Assembly: GCA_031555315.1 (NCBI GenBank)
Contig: JAVBUO010000005.1
Span: forward strand, 186,001 to 250,000
DNA: 64,000 nucleotides
From: JAVBJV01 sp031555315
GTDB lineage: Bacteria; Pseudomonadota; Alphaproteobacteria; Acetobacterales; Acetobacteraceae
Reading direction: 5' to 3'
The notes beneath the pieces were generated by a model. The model saw only the letters and a program-made list of their open reading frames with translations, made no database searches and was not told where the DNA came from. The translations under genes were made by a program, and so were the position numbers. How positions within the stretch are numbered: the stretch's first letter is position 1; each line of letters starts with the position of its first letter. Positions 1-7,653 of this stretch are shown here, one piece after another.

Positions 1-587
1 GCACATACGGCTATGTGGCCGATCTGCAGGCACAACCCGCCGATGCGGACGGCGCGCGGCGTCTGCTGGCCGAGGCCGGTTTCCCGAATGGTTTTCGGGT
101 AACACTGAGCACACCCAACGATCGTTATCCGAACGATTCGAAGCTGGCGCAGGCGGTGGCGCAGATGTGGACGCGGGTCGGCGTGCGCACCCAGGTCGAT
201 ACCCTGCCGTGGAGCACATTCGTTCCGCGCGTGAACCGCCAGGAATTCGCCATCCACCTGCTGGGCTGGGGCAGCACGACGGGCGAGGGGACCAATTTTC
301 TGACCAATGTCGTGAATACGTTCAGCACGGAACGCCGGACCGGCATCGCTAATGCCGGGCGCTATTCCAATGATGCTCTGGATGCGCTGACCCGGCGCTT
401 GTCGTCGGAGCAGGATGAAGCCCGGCGCCTGTCCATGGTGCAGGAAGCGACCAGAATGGCGATCGACGATGTGGCCGTTATCCCGTTGCAACGGATCATC
501 AATTACTGGGCCACGCGCCACGCACTGCGATATACAGCGCGCATGGACGAAATGACCCAGGCGATGGGGGTGCGGCCGGCCGAATAA
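1..587 (+). CDS. ABC transporter substrate-binding protein, family 5 (3' part only)
   Basis: This is the C-terminal part of a periplasmic solute-binding protein of the oligopeptide/dipeptide/nickel type (SBP_bac_5). The frame is open from the first base, so the start lies outside the window. The visible 190-odd residues align closely with the C-terminus of the gene at 654-2255: shared stretches include ADxxGARRLLAEAGFPNGFR, NDRYPNDSKLA and VAQMWTR. The two genes are therefore tandem paralogues. Such proteins normally deliver peptides or similar solutes to an inner-membrane ABC permease, but no permease or ATPase gene is visible here. A long hairpin starts 25 bases after the stop. The substrate cannot be read from the sequence. 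Confidence 0.85.
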   Translation, partial: TYGYVADLQAQPADADGARRLLAEAGFPNGFRVTLSTPNDRYPNDSKLAQAVAQMWTRVGVRTQVDTLPWSTFVPRVNRQEFAIHLLGWGSTTGEGTNFLTNVVNTFSTERRTGIANAGRYSNDALDALTRRLSSEQDEARRLSMVQEATRMAIDDVAVIPLQRIINYWATRHALRYTARMDEMTQAMGVRPAE

Positions 588-611
588 ACAGGCTGACTAA
601 ATCCCGCGGAT

Positions 612-655
612 ATAAGAGAATGGCCGCCTCCGAGTGTAGGTGGCCATTCTCTTAT
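612..655. terminator. 14-bp inverted repeat overlapping the next start codon
   Basis: A perfect 14-bp inverted repeat (612-625 with 642-655, loop 626-641, inner CCT/AGG pairing possible) follows the first substrate-binding gene. It lacks a T-run, so it is terminator-like rather than a textbook intrinsic terminator. Its right arm ends inside the ATG at 654-656 of the next gene, so a folded transcript would hide that start. It could terminate transcription, attenuate translation, or do both. Confidence 0.5.
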
Positions 656-2255
656 GAAGACAAATGACAAAGTGCGTGCTGGAAAAATCGGTGGCCTGGC
701 GGTGGGCCTGTGTCTGGCAACGCTGCTGGCGGTCCATCCGGTATCCGGTCAGACGCTGACCATCGGTTATGGCGGAGCGGTCAATTCGCTGGACCCGCAT
801 TACTACAACGGGACACCCAATTTCGCGCTGGCCATGCACGTATTCGACGGGCTGGTGTCGCGCGATGTGAATGCGCAGGTGCAGCCCGGGTTGGCCGAAA
901 GCTGGCGGCGCGTGTCCGATACCGAATGGGAGTTCACGCTGCGCGACGGCGTTCTCTGGCACGACGGTGCGCGGCTCGTCGCGGAAGATGTCGCGGCGAC
1001 CTATGCGCGCGTGCCGAACGTGCCGAACAGCCCGTCCAGCGTGGCCGGATATCTGCGCATGGTCAGCCGGGTCGAGGTGGTGGACGCGCGGACGCTGCGG
1101 ATTCACACGCCGAATTTCTATCCCAATCTGCCGACCGATCTGGCGGCGCTCGGCATCGTGCCGCGCCGTATTGCGCAAACCGCCACGACCGAGGACTTCA
1201 ACACCGGCCGCGCGATGATCGGCACCGGCCCGTACCGTTTCGTGTCGTACCGCCCGAAGGAACAGATGGAGCTGGCGCGCAACGATCAGTACTGGGGCGG
1301 GCGCGAGCCATGGCAGCGCGTGGTGCTGCGCGAGATCACCAATCCCGCTGCGCGCACCGCCGGTCTGCTGTCGGGCGATCTGGATGTGATCGATCAGGTA
1401 TCGTCGGCTGATCTGATGCGGTTGGGGCAGGATACGCGTGTGCGCGTGGTGCAGGTGCCGGGGCTGCGGCTGCTCTATATGCAGCCGACGCTGAGCCGCA
1501 CCGGCGAGGAACCGTTCATCACCGACAACGACGGCAAGCCCATTCCGCGTAATCCGCTGCAGGATCTGCGCGTGCGTCAGGCGCTGTCGATGGCGATCGA
1601 TCGCGCGGCGCTGGAGCAGCGTGTCATGGATGGTGTGGGGCGGGCGACGATGCAATGGCTGCCGCCCGGGCTGCCCGGCTACGTGCCCGACCTGCAACCG
1701 CAGCCGGCGGACCCCGCCGGGGCGCGCCGGCTGTTGGCCGAGGCCGGTTTTCCGAATGGCTTTCGAATGACGGTGCATACGCCGAACGACCGTTATCCGA
1801 ATGATTCGAAGCTGGCGCTGGCGGTCGCGCAGATGTGGACCCGCATCGGCGTGCAGACCCAGGTAGAGGCGCTGCCCTGGAGCAATTTCGCCGGTCGTTC
1901 CGGGCGGCAGGAACTTTCGATGTTCCTGATCGGCTGGGGAAGCTCGACCGGGGAACCGCTGAACTTCCTGACCAATGTAGCCAGCACTTACAATCGCGAA
2001 CTGCGCACCGGGAACGGCAATGACGGCCGTTATTCAAACCCGGAGATCGATGCGATGGTGCAGCGCGTGTCGTCGGAGCCCGACGACATGAAGCGGATGG
2101 AGCTTGCGCACCAGGCGACCCGGGCGGTGGTGGCGGACCTGCCGGTGATTCCGCTGGTGCAGGTGGTCAATTACTGGGCGACGCGCAACACGCTGCGCTA
2201 CACGCCGCGCATGGATGAACGCACGACGGCGATGCAGGTGCGTCCGGCCAACTGA
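654..2255 (+). CDS. ABC transporter substrate-binding protein, family 5
   Basis: A full-length 533-residue periplasmic solute-binding protein of the SBP_bac_5 family. The N-terminus has a Sec-type signal (charged start, hydrophobic stretch at about 12-27, likely cut after VSG). The mature protein opens with the typical TLTIGYGGAVNSLDPHYYN and carries the family's GTGPYRF and LRVRQALSMAIDR segments. It is a tandem paralogue of the gene ending at 587, and a more distant relative lies at 14315. The ATG at 654 sits in the arm of an inverted repeat and has no clear ribosome-binding site; GTG at 672 is an in-frame alternative. The ligand is unknown. No permease genes lie nearby, so it probably works with a transporter encoded outside the window. 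Confidence 0.9.
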   Translation: MKTNDKVRAGKIGGLAVGLCLATLLAVHPVSGQTLTIGYGGAVNSLDPHYYNGTPNFALAMHVFDGLVSRDVNAQVQPGLAESWRRVSDTEWEFTLRDGVLWHDGARLVAEDVAATYARVPNVPNSPSSVAGYLRMVSRVEVVDARTLRIHTPNFYPNLPTDLAALGIVPRRIAQTATTEDFNTGRAMIGTGPYRFVSYRPKEQMELARNDQYWGGREPWQRVVLREITNPAARTAGLLSGDLDVIDQVSSADLMRLGQDTRVRVVQVPGLRLLYMQPTLSRTGEEPFITDNDGKPIPRNPLQDLRVRQALSMAIDRAALEQRVMDGVGRATMQWLPPGLPGYVPDLQPQPADPAGARRLLAEAGFPNGFRMTVHTPNDRYPNDSKLALAVAQMWTRIGVQTQVEALPWSNFAGRSGRQELSMFLIGWGSSTGEPLNFLTNVASTYNRELRTGNGNDGRYSNPEIDAMVQRVSSEPDDMKRMELAHQATRAVVADLPVIPLVQVVNYWATRNTLRYTPRMDERTTAMQVRPAN

Positions 2256-2263
2256 GGAATGTG

Positions 2264-2306
2264 AATACGGCGGATACACGCGGATGGCGGGTGTATCCGC
2301 CGTATT
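2264..2306. terminator. bidirectional terminator hairpin between convergent genes
   Basis: A perfect 16-bp inverted repeat (2264-2279 and 2291-2306, 11-base loop) fills the gap between the substrate-binding gene and the convergent fliP. Its right arm abuts the fliP stop codon at 2307-2309. The AATA/TATT ends give a short T-rich tail in both directions, which fits a shared terminator. Confidence 0.75.
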
Positions 2307-3092
2307 TCAGGTGACGTGAAAACCCTGCACCAGACTGCCGGCGATCAGGCGCCAGCCATCGATCAGCACGAAGAAGATCAGCTTGAACGGCAGTGAAACC
2401 GCGTTGGGCGGCAGCATCATCATCCCCATGCCCATCAGAATGCTGGCGATGACCATGTCGATGATCAGAAAGGGCAGATAGATCAGGAACCCGATCTCGA
2501 ACCCGCGGCGCAGTTCGCCCAGCACGAAGCTTGGCACCAGAACGCGCCAGGGGGTGGTGTCCGGGTCGGTGGGCGGGGTGACGTTGGCAAGGTCCAGGAA
2601 CAGGTTGAGATCCGACGGACGGACCTGATTGAGCATGAATTTATGAAACGGCGCGGCGGCGCGGGTCAGACCCTCGATCTCGGAGATCGACCCCTGCGTC
2701 ATCGGCTGCAGTCCCTCGGTCCAGGACTGGACTAGTACGGGCTCCATCACGAAGTAGGTCAGAAACAGGGCGATGCCGATCAGCACCGGATTCGGCGGCG
2801 TTCCCTGTGCGCCGATGGCGCCGCGCAGGATCGACAGGACGATGATGATGCGGGTGAACGCGGTGACCATCACCAGAATGCTGGGGGCCAGAGACAGAAC
2901 ACCGATGGCGAGCGTCAACTGCAGCAGGCGCGCCGTGGCGCCCGCGGCGCCGCCTTCGTTTTCGTTGCTGCCAAGGTCGATATTGACCGACTGCGCCCAC
3001 GCATCGGCCGGTAGCAGCAGCACGATGGCGCATGACAATAAGGCGATGCCGATGCAGAGCGCCGGAAGGTGCTTTCTGACCGGGCTGTTCAT
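2307..3092 (-). CDS. fliP: flagellar type III export gate protein FliP
   Basis: FliP forms the core of the export gate in the flagellar basal body, together with FliQ and FliR (both in this window). The 261-residue protein has a cleavable signal (hydrophobic 11-29, AWA at 31-33), then transmembrane segments at about 57-78, 102-122, 188-214 and 235-255. The family signature is clear: PSFVLGELRRGFEIGF at 187-202 followed by a DMVIASILMGMGMMMLPP run. Length and order are normal. It overlaps fliO by four bases (ATGA), so the two are translationally coupled. The pair points away from the flgB operon. Confidence 0.97.
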   Translation of the reverse strand: MNSPVRKHLPALCIGIALLSCAIVLLLPADAWAQSVNIDLGSNENEGGAAGATARLLQLTLAIGVLSLAPSILVMVTAFTRIIIVLSILRGAIGAQGTPPNPVLIGIALFLTYFVMEPVLVQSWTEGLQPMTQGSISEIEGLTRAAAPFHKFMLNQVRPSDLNLFLDLANVTPPTDPDTTPWRVLVPSFVLGELRRGFEIGFLIYLPFLIIDMVIASILMGMGMMMLPPNAVSLPFKLIFFVLIDGWRLIAGSLVQGFHVT

Positions 3093-3352
3093 GGCGTGTC
3101 TTCCCGGCGGTGCAGCAGTGTGTCACCGGCCGGCCCGGTCAGGATCACGGCTTCCCAGTTGTCGCAGCGCACCAGCAGAAGGCTGTGTTTCGGGTCTATG
3201 TACAGAGTCTCGGTCACGGAAAGGCGCCGCCCCGGGCGCGAGAGCTGACCCAGGCGGGTCAGGCGCAATACGCGCGCCAGGCCATAGGCAAGCAGGATGA
3301 CGAAAACCAGCGCAAGAAAGGCTGTGAGGAGCGAAGCGGATCCGGCGGTCAT
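3089..3352 (-). CDS. fliO: flagellar biosynthesis protein FliO
   Basis: A short 87-residue membrane protein immediately upstream of fliP. It has one transmembrane segment at about 8-26 followed by a basic cytoplasmic domain with the FliO-type pattern LSVTETLYIDPKHSLLLVRCD. FliO helps FliP assemble into the export gate. FliO is poorly conserved, so the call rests on the topology, the VTETLYIDPKxxLLLV motif and the coupled position (ATGA overlap with fliP). Confidence 0.85.
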   Translation of the reverse strand: MTAGSASLLTAFLALVFVILLAYGLARVLRLTRLGQLSRPGRRLSVTETLYIDPKHSLLLVRCDNWEAVILTGPAGDTLLHRREDTP

Positions 3353-3388
3353 CTTGATGCGGCCTTTTGGCGTGAAAGAATCAATATC

Positions 3389-3658
3389 CTAGCCGACTGG
3401 GCTTACCGCTTTCTGCGCCTGTTCGATCAGTGTCAGAACGGTTCGCAGTGCGGGGCGCAATGCAAGCCCCTGTTCCGGAGGCAGGTTCAGGACGCGGTCG
3501 CATATCTTACCGATATCCTGATCCAGCCCTGCAAGATCAATCGCGCGGCCTTTTTCAGCGAACGCAACCGCAAGTGTCAAAGTGCCGGCAATCTGATCAA
3601 TCGTGCTGACCAGTGTGGTTTCGGCGTTGTTTCCGGGCGGGGGGCGGAGGAAGGGCAT
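3389..3658 (-). CDS. small hypothetical protein upstream of fliO
   Basis: An 89-residue soluble protein encoded 36 bases upstream of fliO on the same strand, at the divergent boundary with flgB. It is mostly helical, with no signal peptide or membrane segment, and I recognise no family. Its position suggests a flagellar role or simple co-transcription with fliO-fliP. The reading frame has GC-rich codon usage like its neighbours, which supports it being real. Confidence 0.5.
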   Translation of the reverse strand: MPFLRPPPGNNAETTLVSTIDQIAGTLTLAVAFAEKGRAIDLAGLDQDIGKICDRVLNLPPEQGLALRPALRTVLTLIEQAQKAVSPVG

Positions 3659-3717
3659 ATACGGATTATCCCTTCACTTTCTTTACAGATTCTAACCAGG
3701 TGCCGCCCCGGCAGCCG

Positions 3718-3733
3718 TTAACCGGAATTTTAC
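3718..3733 (+). promoter_or_regulatory. CtrA-like box upstream of flgB
   Basis: The stretch TTAA-N7-TTTAC (3718-3721, then 3729-3733) matches 8 of 9 positions of the alphaproteobacterial CtrA consensus TTAA-N7-TTAAC. It lies about 36 bases before the flgB start, between the two divergent flagellar operons. CtrA is a known regulator of flagellar genes in this class. A single near-match is weak evidence. Confidence 0.3.
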
Positions 3734-3768
3734 ACAATCCATGGAAGATACCGGCGAGGAGATCAGGT

Positions 3769-4152
3769 ATGGAACCGGCACGCAGCGACATATTCGGACT
3801 GGCAGAACAGCGCCTGCGCTGGCTCGACCAGCGCCAGACGGTGCTGGCGCAGAATATCGCCAATGCCGATTCCCCGAACTATGCGGCGCGCGATGTGGTG
3901 CCGTTCCGCTCGGTGCTGGCGTCGGTGACCGAGCCCGAACGGACATCCCCGCTGCACCTGACGGCAGGCGGCAGCGCGGGGGGCGTTGCGGTGCGCCGCG
4001 AACGCGTTCCGGTCGAACGCACGCCGGATGGAAATTCGGTGTCTCTGGAAGACCAGCTGATGAAGGTGGCGGATACGGACACCAACCAGCAGTTGGTCAC
4101 CACCGTGGTGCGCAAATACATGGGGTTGTTCCGGATCGCACTCGGACGTTGA
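3769..4152 (+). CDS. flgB: flagellar basal-body rod protein FlgB
   Basis: FlgB is the proximal rod protein of the flagellar basal body. The 127-residue product has the rod-protein N-terminal motif LAQNIANADSPNYAARD at about 27-43 and the C-terminal helix TNQQLVTTVVRKYMGLFRIALGR, both classic for FlgB. The frame is open further upstream, but ATG 3769 is chosen because AGGAG lies 7 bases before it and homology begins there. It is the first gene of flgB-flgC-fliE-fliQ-fliR-flhB. Confidence 0.95.
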   Translation: MEPARSDIFGLAEQRLRWLDQRQTVLAQNIANADSPNYAARDVVPFRSVLASVTEPERTSPLHLTAGGSAGGVAVRRERVPVERTPDGNSVSLEDQLMKVADTDTNQQLVTTVVRKYMGLFRIALGR

Positions 4153-4164
4153 TGGAGCAGGACG

Positions 4165-4575
4165 ATGGACCTTAGCAGAGCACTGGCGATTTCTACCCGC
4201 GGCATGGAAGCGCAGGGCACGCGGCTGCGGGTCATTGCCGAGAACATTGCCAACCGGGATACGACGGCCTCGACGCCCGGGGGGGATCCCTATCGGCGCA
4301 AGACGGTTACCTTTCAGTCGACGTTCGATCGCGCGCTGGGGGCCGAGACCGTGCGTGTCAGCTCGGTCGGCCGCGATCAGAGCGATTTCCAGCTCAGTTA
4401 CGACCCGGGTAACCCGGCGGCCGATGCCAACGGGTATGTGAAGAAGCCGAACGTGAACACGTTCGTGGAAACGATGGATATGCGCGAAGCGCAGCGGTCC
4501 TGGAATGCCAACATGGCGGTGCTCGAAACATCCCGCGGGATGCTGGTGCGTGCCATTGAAATGCTCAGAGGATGA
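4165..4575 (+). CDS. flgC: flagellar basal-body rod protein FlgC
   Basis: A proximal rod protein of 136 residues. It has the N-terminal rod motif VIAENIANRDT, the central PYRRKTVTFQ and the C-terminal VNTFVETMDMREAQRSWNAN with a final LETSRGMLVRAIEMLRG. It follows flgB after 12 bases and overlaps fliE by four bases (ATGA). Length and architecture are normal for FlgC. Confidence 0.96.
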   Translation: MDLSRALAISTRGMEAQGTRLRVIAENIANRDTTASTPGGDPYRRKTVTFQSTFDRALGAETVRVSSVGRDQSDFQLSYDPGNPAADANGYVKKPNVNTFVETMDMREAQRSWNANMAVLETSRGMLVRAIEMLRG

Positions 4576-4898
4576 TCAACGCAACGACGAATGCCGGTCT
4601 GGCAGCTTACCGCGCGGCGCAGGCGGGTATTTCGCGCCCGGCGGCACCATCGGTGTCCGGGGGTGAAGCGGCGAGCGGCGCGGGGTCTTTCGGCCAGGTC
4701 ATCGGCCAGACGCTCGGAAATGTTGTGGCGGCCGGGCGCGAAGCTGATGCACAGTCGGTCAGGGCGATTTCCGGTGAAGGCAGCGTGACCGATCTGGCCC
4801 TGGCGGTTTCCAAGGCCGAACTGGCCCTGCAGACCACGGTCGCGCTGCGCGACAAGATGGTTCAGTCCTATCAGGACATCATGCGTATGTCGATCTGA
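4572..4898 (+). CDS. fliE: flagellar hook-basal body protein FliE
   Basis: FliE (108 residues) links the MS ring to the rod and is an export substrate. The diagnostic C-terminal segment is AVSKAELALQTTVALRDKMVQSYQDIMRMSI. The N-terminal half is a low-complexity Ala/Gly/Ser linker typical of the family. The start overlaps the flgC stop (ATGA). Confidence 0.94.
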   Translation: MINATTNAGLAAYRAAQAGISRPAAPSVSGGEAASGAGSFGQVIGQTLGNVVAAGREADAQSVRAISGEGSVTDLALAVSKAELALQTTVALRDKMVQSYQDIMRMSI

Positions 4899-4930
4899 CG
4901 CGGGCTGCTGCATAGCGGCAGGAGGGACGG

Positions 4931-5203
4931 ATGACGGAAGTGGATTTCGGACAGTCGCTCCAGGATGGCTTGCGGGTGATGCTGGTCATGGGCGCGCCGC
5001 CGTTGCTGGCTGCACTGGCGATCGGGCTGCTGATCGCCCTGTTGCAGGCGCTGACCCAGATCAACGAGGCGACGCTGGTGTTCGTGCCGAAGATGGTTGC
5101 GGTGACTCTGATCATGGCGCTGATGGGAACGTGGATGGTGCGCCAGCTGACCGAGTATGCGACGTCCCTGTACGATCAGGTTCTTACCGTAGGGGTGTCG
5201 TGA
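4931..5203 (+). CDS. fliQ: flagellar export gate protein FliQ
   Basis: FliQ (90 residues) is a two-helix export gate subunit. Transmembrane segments lie at about 17-40 and 51-74, with the family pattern PPLLAALAIGLLIALLQALTQINEATL followed by FVPKMVAV. An AGGAGGGA-like purine tract (about 4920-4928) precedes the ATG. It stands between fliE and fliR in the standard order. Confidence 0.95.
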   Translation: MTEVDFGQSLQDGLRVMLVMGAPPLLAALAIGLLIALLQALTQINEATLVFVPKMVAVTLIMALMGTWMVRQLTEYATSLYDQVLTVGVS

Positions 5204-5221
5204 CCCGGCGCCCCTTCCCGT

Positions 5222-6013
5222 GTGCCGGTACGTGCCGTGCTGGATGCTGAAGCTCTGGCGGCGTGGCCATCTTATGCCTTCGGGTTCATGCTGATATTCG
5301 CGCGTATCGGCACGGCGATGATGCTGTTGCCGGGGATCGGTGAATCCGAAATTCCCATGCCGGTGCGTCTGGCGCTGGCGCTGTGCATGGCGGCGCTGAT
5401 CATGCCGGTGCTGCAGACGCAACTGCCGGCTTTGCCGCAGGATGTCGTCCCCTTGCTGTTGCTGCTGGCCGGCGAGGTGATGGTCGGGATCTGGCTCGGG
5501 TTCATGACACGCATCGTGCTGCTGGTGCTGCCGATCGCCGGGCAGATCATCTCGCTGCTGGTCGGCCTGAGCTCCGTGCTGCAGCCCGATCCCAGTTTCG
5601 GCGGACAGGCGACCTCGCTGACCCGTCTGCTCATGCTGGGCGGTATCGCGCTGCTGTTTGTGTCGGGGCTGTATGTGTATCCGCTCCAGGCGCTGCAGGC
5701 GTCCTACACTGTGCTGGGGCCGGGGGCGTCGCTGGTGGCCGGGGACATGACGCAGACCCTGTTGGCGATGTTCAGCAGGGGATTTGCCTTCGCCTTCGGT
5801 CTGGCGGCACCGTTCTTCGTTTTCTCGATCGTGGTGCAGGCGGTGTTGGGGCTGGTAACGCGCCTGGTGCCGCAGATCCAGATTTTCACCGTGGCACTGC
5901 CGGGGCAGATGCTCGCGGGGCTGCTGGCGATATCGCTGCTGCTGCTGTCGGTCTTTCAGAACTGGCATGAAGGCGCGCGCCAGATGTTCGGCCTGTTGCC
6001 GGGAGCCGAGTGA
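5222..6013 (+). CDS. fliR: flagellar export gate protein FliR
   Basis: FliR (263 residues) completes the FliPQR gate. It is a polytopic membrane protein with about six helices and the FliR-type segments FARIGTAMMLLPGIGESEIPMPVRLALAL and PQIQIFTVALPGQ. The start is GTG at 5222; no strong ribosome-binding site is visible, and GTG 5237 is an alternative. The stop overlaps the ATG of flhB (TGATG), which implies coupling. Confidence 0.94.
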   Translation: MPVRAVLDAEALAAWPSYAFGFMLIFARIGTAMMLLPGIGESEIPMPVRLALALCMAALIMPVLQTQLPALPQDVVPLLLLLAGEVMVGIWLGFMTRIVLLVLPIAGQIISLLVGLSSVLQPDPSFGGQATSLTRLLMLGGIALLFVSGLYVYPLQALQASYTVLGPGASLVAGDMTQTLLAMFSRGFAFAFGLAAPFFVFSIVVQAVLGLVTRLVPQIQIFTVALPGQMLAGLLAISLLLLSVFQNWHEGARQMFGLLPGAE

Positions 6014-7080
6014 TGGCCGAAGAAGAAGGCGACTCCGAAGACAAAACAGAAGCCCCGTCACCACGCAGGCTGCAAAAGGCGCGTGAAGACGGGCAGGTTC
6101 CGGTATCGCGTGAATTCTCGACGCTGGCATCGCTGGGTGGTGCGGCGCTGGCGCTGCTGATGCTGGGCCCGACGATGGCCACGAAGCTGTCTCTGGGGTT
6201 GAAACACCTGATCGAGAATTCGCATCAGATGACTCCCGGTGCGGCCGCGTTGCAGGCGGTCGGGCTGTTGCTGCTGACGGTGATTCCGTTTCTGGTCGTG
6301 CCGATGGCACTGGGGGCGGGGATCACGCTGCTGCAGACGCGCTTTCTGTTCAACGCCAAAGCGATCGCCCCGAAATTCAGCAAGATAAACCCGCTGAGCA
6401 AAGCCAAACAGTTGCTGGGCGTGGACAATTTGGTCGAGTTCCTGAAAGCGGTGGGCAAGGTCGGCGTATTGGGGATCGCGATCTGGAACGTGCTGGGGAC
6501 GGACCTGTCGCGGCTCAAGGCGCTGGTCGGCCTGGACGCGGCGCAGGTTTTTGCGGAATCCGGGTCCGAGGTGCGGCGTCTGCTGCTGTCGGTGCTGCTG
6601 GCCTTCGGCCTGCTGGCCGGGGCCGATATCATCTGGACCAATCTGCGTCATTACATGCGCCTGCGGATGAACCGCGAGGATCTGAAGCGCGAAGCCAAGG
6701 AGAGCGAGGGCGATCCGCACATCAAGGGGCGGCGCAGGCAGTTGCAGATGCAGCGTGCCCGTCAGCGCATGATGGCCGAAGTGCCGACGGCGCAGGTGGT
6801 GGTGACCAACCCGACGCATTACGCGATCGCCCTGCGCTACGACCGCGACAAGAGCGCCGCGCCGATCGTGGTGGCCAAGGGGGTCGACGACGTGGCGGCG
6901 CGTATCCGCGAACTGGCGGAAAAATCCGGCGTGCCGCTGGTCGCCAATCCGCCTCTGGCGCGCGCCCTCTACAAGGTGGACCTGAACGAGGAAATCCCGG
7001 CCGAACATTATCAGGTGGTGGCCGAGGTCATCGCCTTCGTGATGGGTCTGCGGCCCGCGCCGCCGCCGGTGCAGTTCTGA
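6013..7080 (+). CDS. flhB: flagellar export switch protein FlhB
   Basis: FlhB (355 residues from ATG 6013) controls the export switch from rod/hook to filament substrates by autocleavage. The start is acidic and typical (MAEEEGDSEDKTEAPSPRRL). Four membrane segments occupy about 30-215. The conserved self-cleavage motif NPTH is intact at residues 266-269 (6808-6819), so normal autoprocessing is expected. GTG 6010 is also possible, but ATG 6013 overlaps the fliR stop in a TGATG arrangement. Confidence 0.97.
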   Translation: MAEEEGDSEDKTEAPSPRRLQKAREDGQVPVSREFSTLASLGGAALALLMLGPTMATKLSLGLKHLIENSHQMTPGAAALQAVGLLLLTVIPFLVVPMALGAGITLLQTRFLFNAKAIAPKFSKINPLSKAKQLLGVDNLVEFLKAVGKVGVLGIAIWNVLGTDLSRLKALVGLDAAQVFAESGSEVRRLLLSVLLAFGLLAGADIIWTNLRHYMRLRMNREDLKREAKESEGDPHIKGRRRQLQMQRARQRMMAEVPTAQVVVTNPTHYAIALRYDRDKSAAPIVVAKGVDDVAARIRELAEKSGVPLVANPPLARALYKVDLNEEIPAEHYQVVAEVIAFVMGLRPAPPPVQF

Positions 7081-7125
7081 AACAGACCGTCCGGGAACTC
7101 TTCGGAGGGTTGCGCATAACCGTTT

Positions 7126-7449
7126 TTGGCGAACGCGGGACGAGCTGCCAAAAAACTGAAGTTGCGGGTGGTAAAGCCTGAAGGAGGCGTTGCAACGAAC
7201 GAGGAAAAACTGATCGCCTCACTGTCGAAGGCTCGAACGTGCCTCGCCGCGATGTCTGACCTGATGGACGGCGGTCCATGGTTCCTCGGCGAGGAATTAA
7301 CGCTGGCTGATATTTATGCCGCTCCCATGTTTGATTATTTCCTCATGGCCCCGGAGGGCAGGGAATTAATCCGACACTCTCCAAATCTCAGAGCATGGTG
7401 GTCGCGCATCGCCGCGCGACCTTCCTTCGCGGCAACTAAACCGGCTTAA
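7126..7449 (+). pseudogene. glutathione S-transferase remnant (C-terminal domain only)
   Basis: The 107-codon frame contains only the helical C-terminal domain of a glutathione S-transferase: FLGEELTLADIYAAPMFDYF and HSPNLRAWWSRIAARPSF are typical. The N-terminal thioredoxin-fold domain that binds glutathione is absent. The only start is a weak TTG, and the bases between flhB and the frame do not encode the missing half. It is most likely a decayed gene left after flhB. A complete GST gene lies at 47151. Confidence 0.7.
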
Positions 7450-7528
7450 TTTTCAGGCGCTCCGGGTTTTCAGACGCCCTGGAAATTCTGCGTGTCAGGG
7501 CCGGGTGAATCGCCCCTTGAGGAATCTG

Positions 7529-7543
7529 GAACAAATAGGGTAC
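7529..7543. promoter_or_regulatory. LexA-like (SOS) box upstream of recA
   Basis: GAAC-N7-GTAC at 7529-7543 matches 7 of 8 conserved bases of the alphaproteobacterial LexA operator GAAC-N7-GAAC (reverse complement of GTTC-N7-GTTC). It lies 110 bases upstream of the recA start region. recA is the gene most expected to carry such a site, which raises the prior, but one mismatch leaves it unproven. Confidence 0.45.
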
Positions 7544-7653
7544 ACCCGAAGATGTCTCGGGGCTGGCGCCGGTTTGCCGATTGCGCAATATTCCCGAAAG
7601 TGAAATGAAAACGCGGGATATTCCCCCGTTGCGCGTGCATGCGGAGTAAAGAA

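Noticed and set aside
597..1778. 393-codon minus-strand frame over the second binding protein
   Set aside because: Shadow of the SBP gene; Arg/His/Gln-rich, no domain.
4871..6310. 479-codon open frame on the minus strand
   Set aside because: Antisense to fliQ, fliR and flhB; low-complexity Arg/Gln/His composition and no motif.
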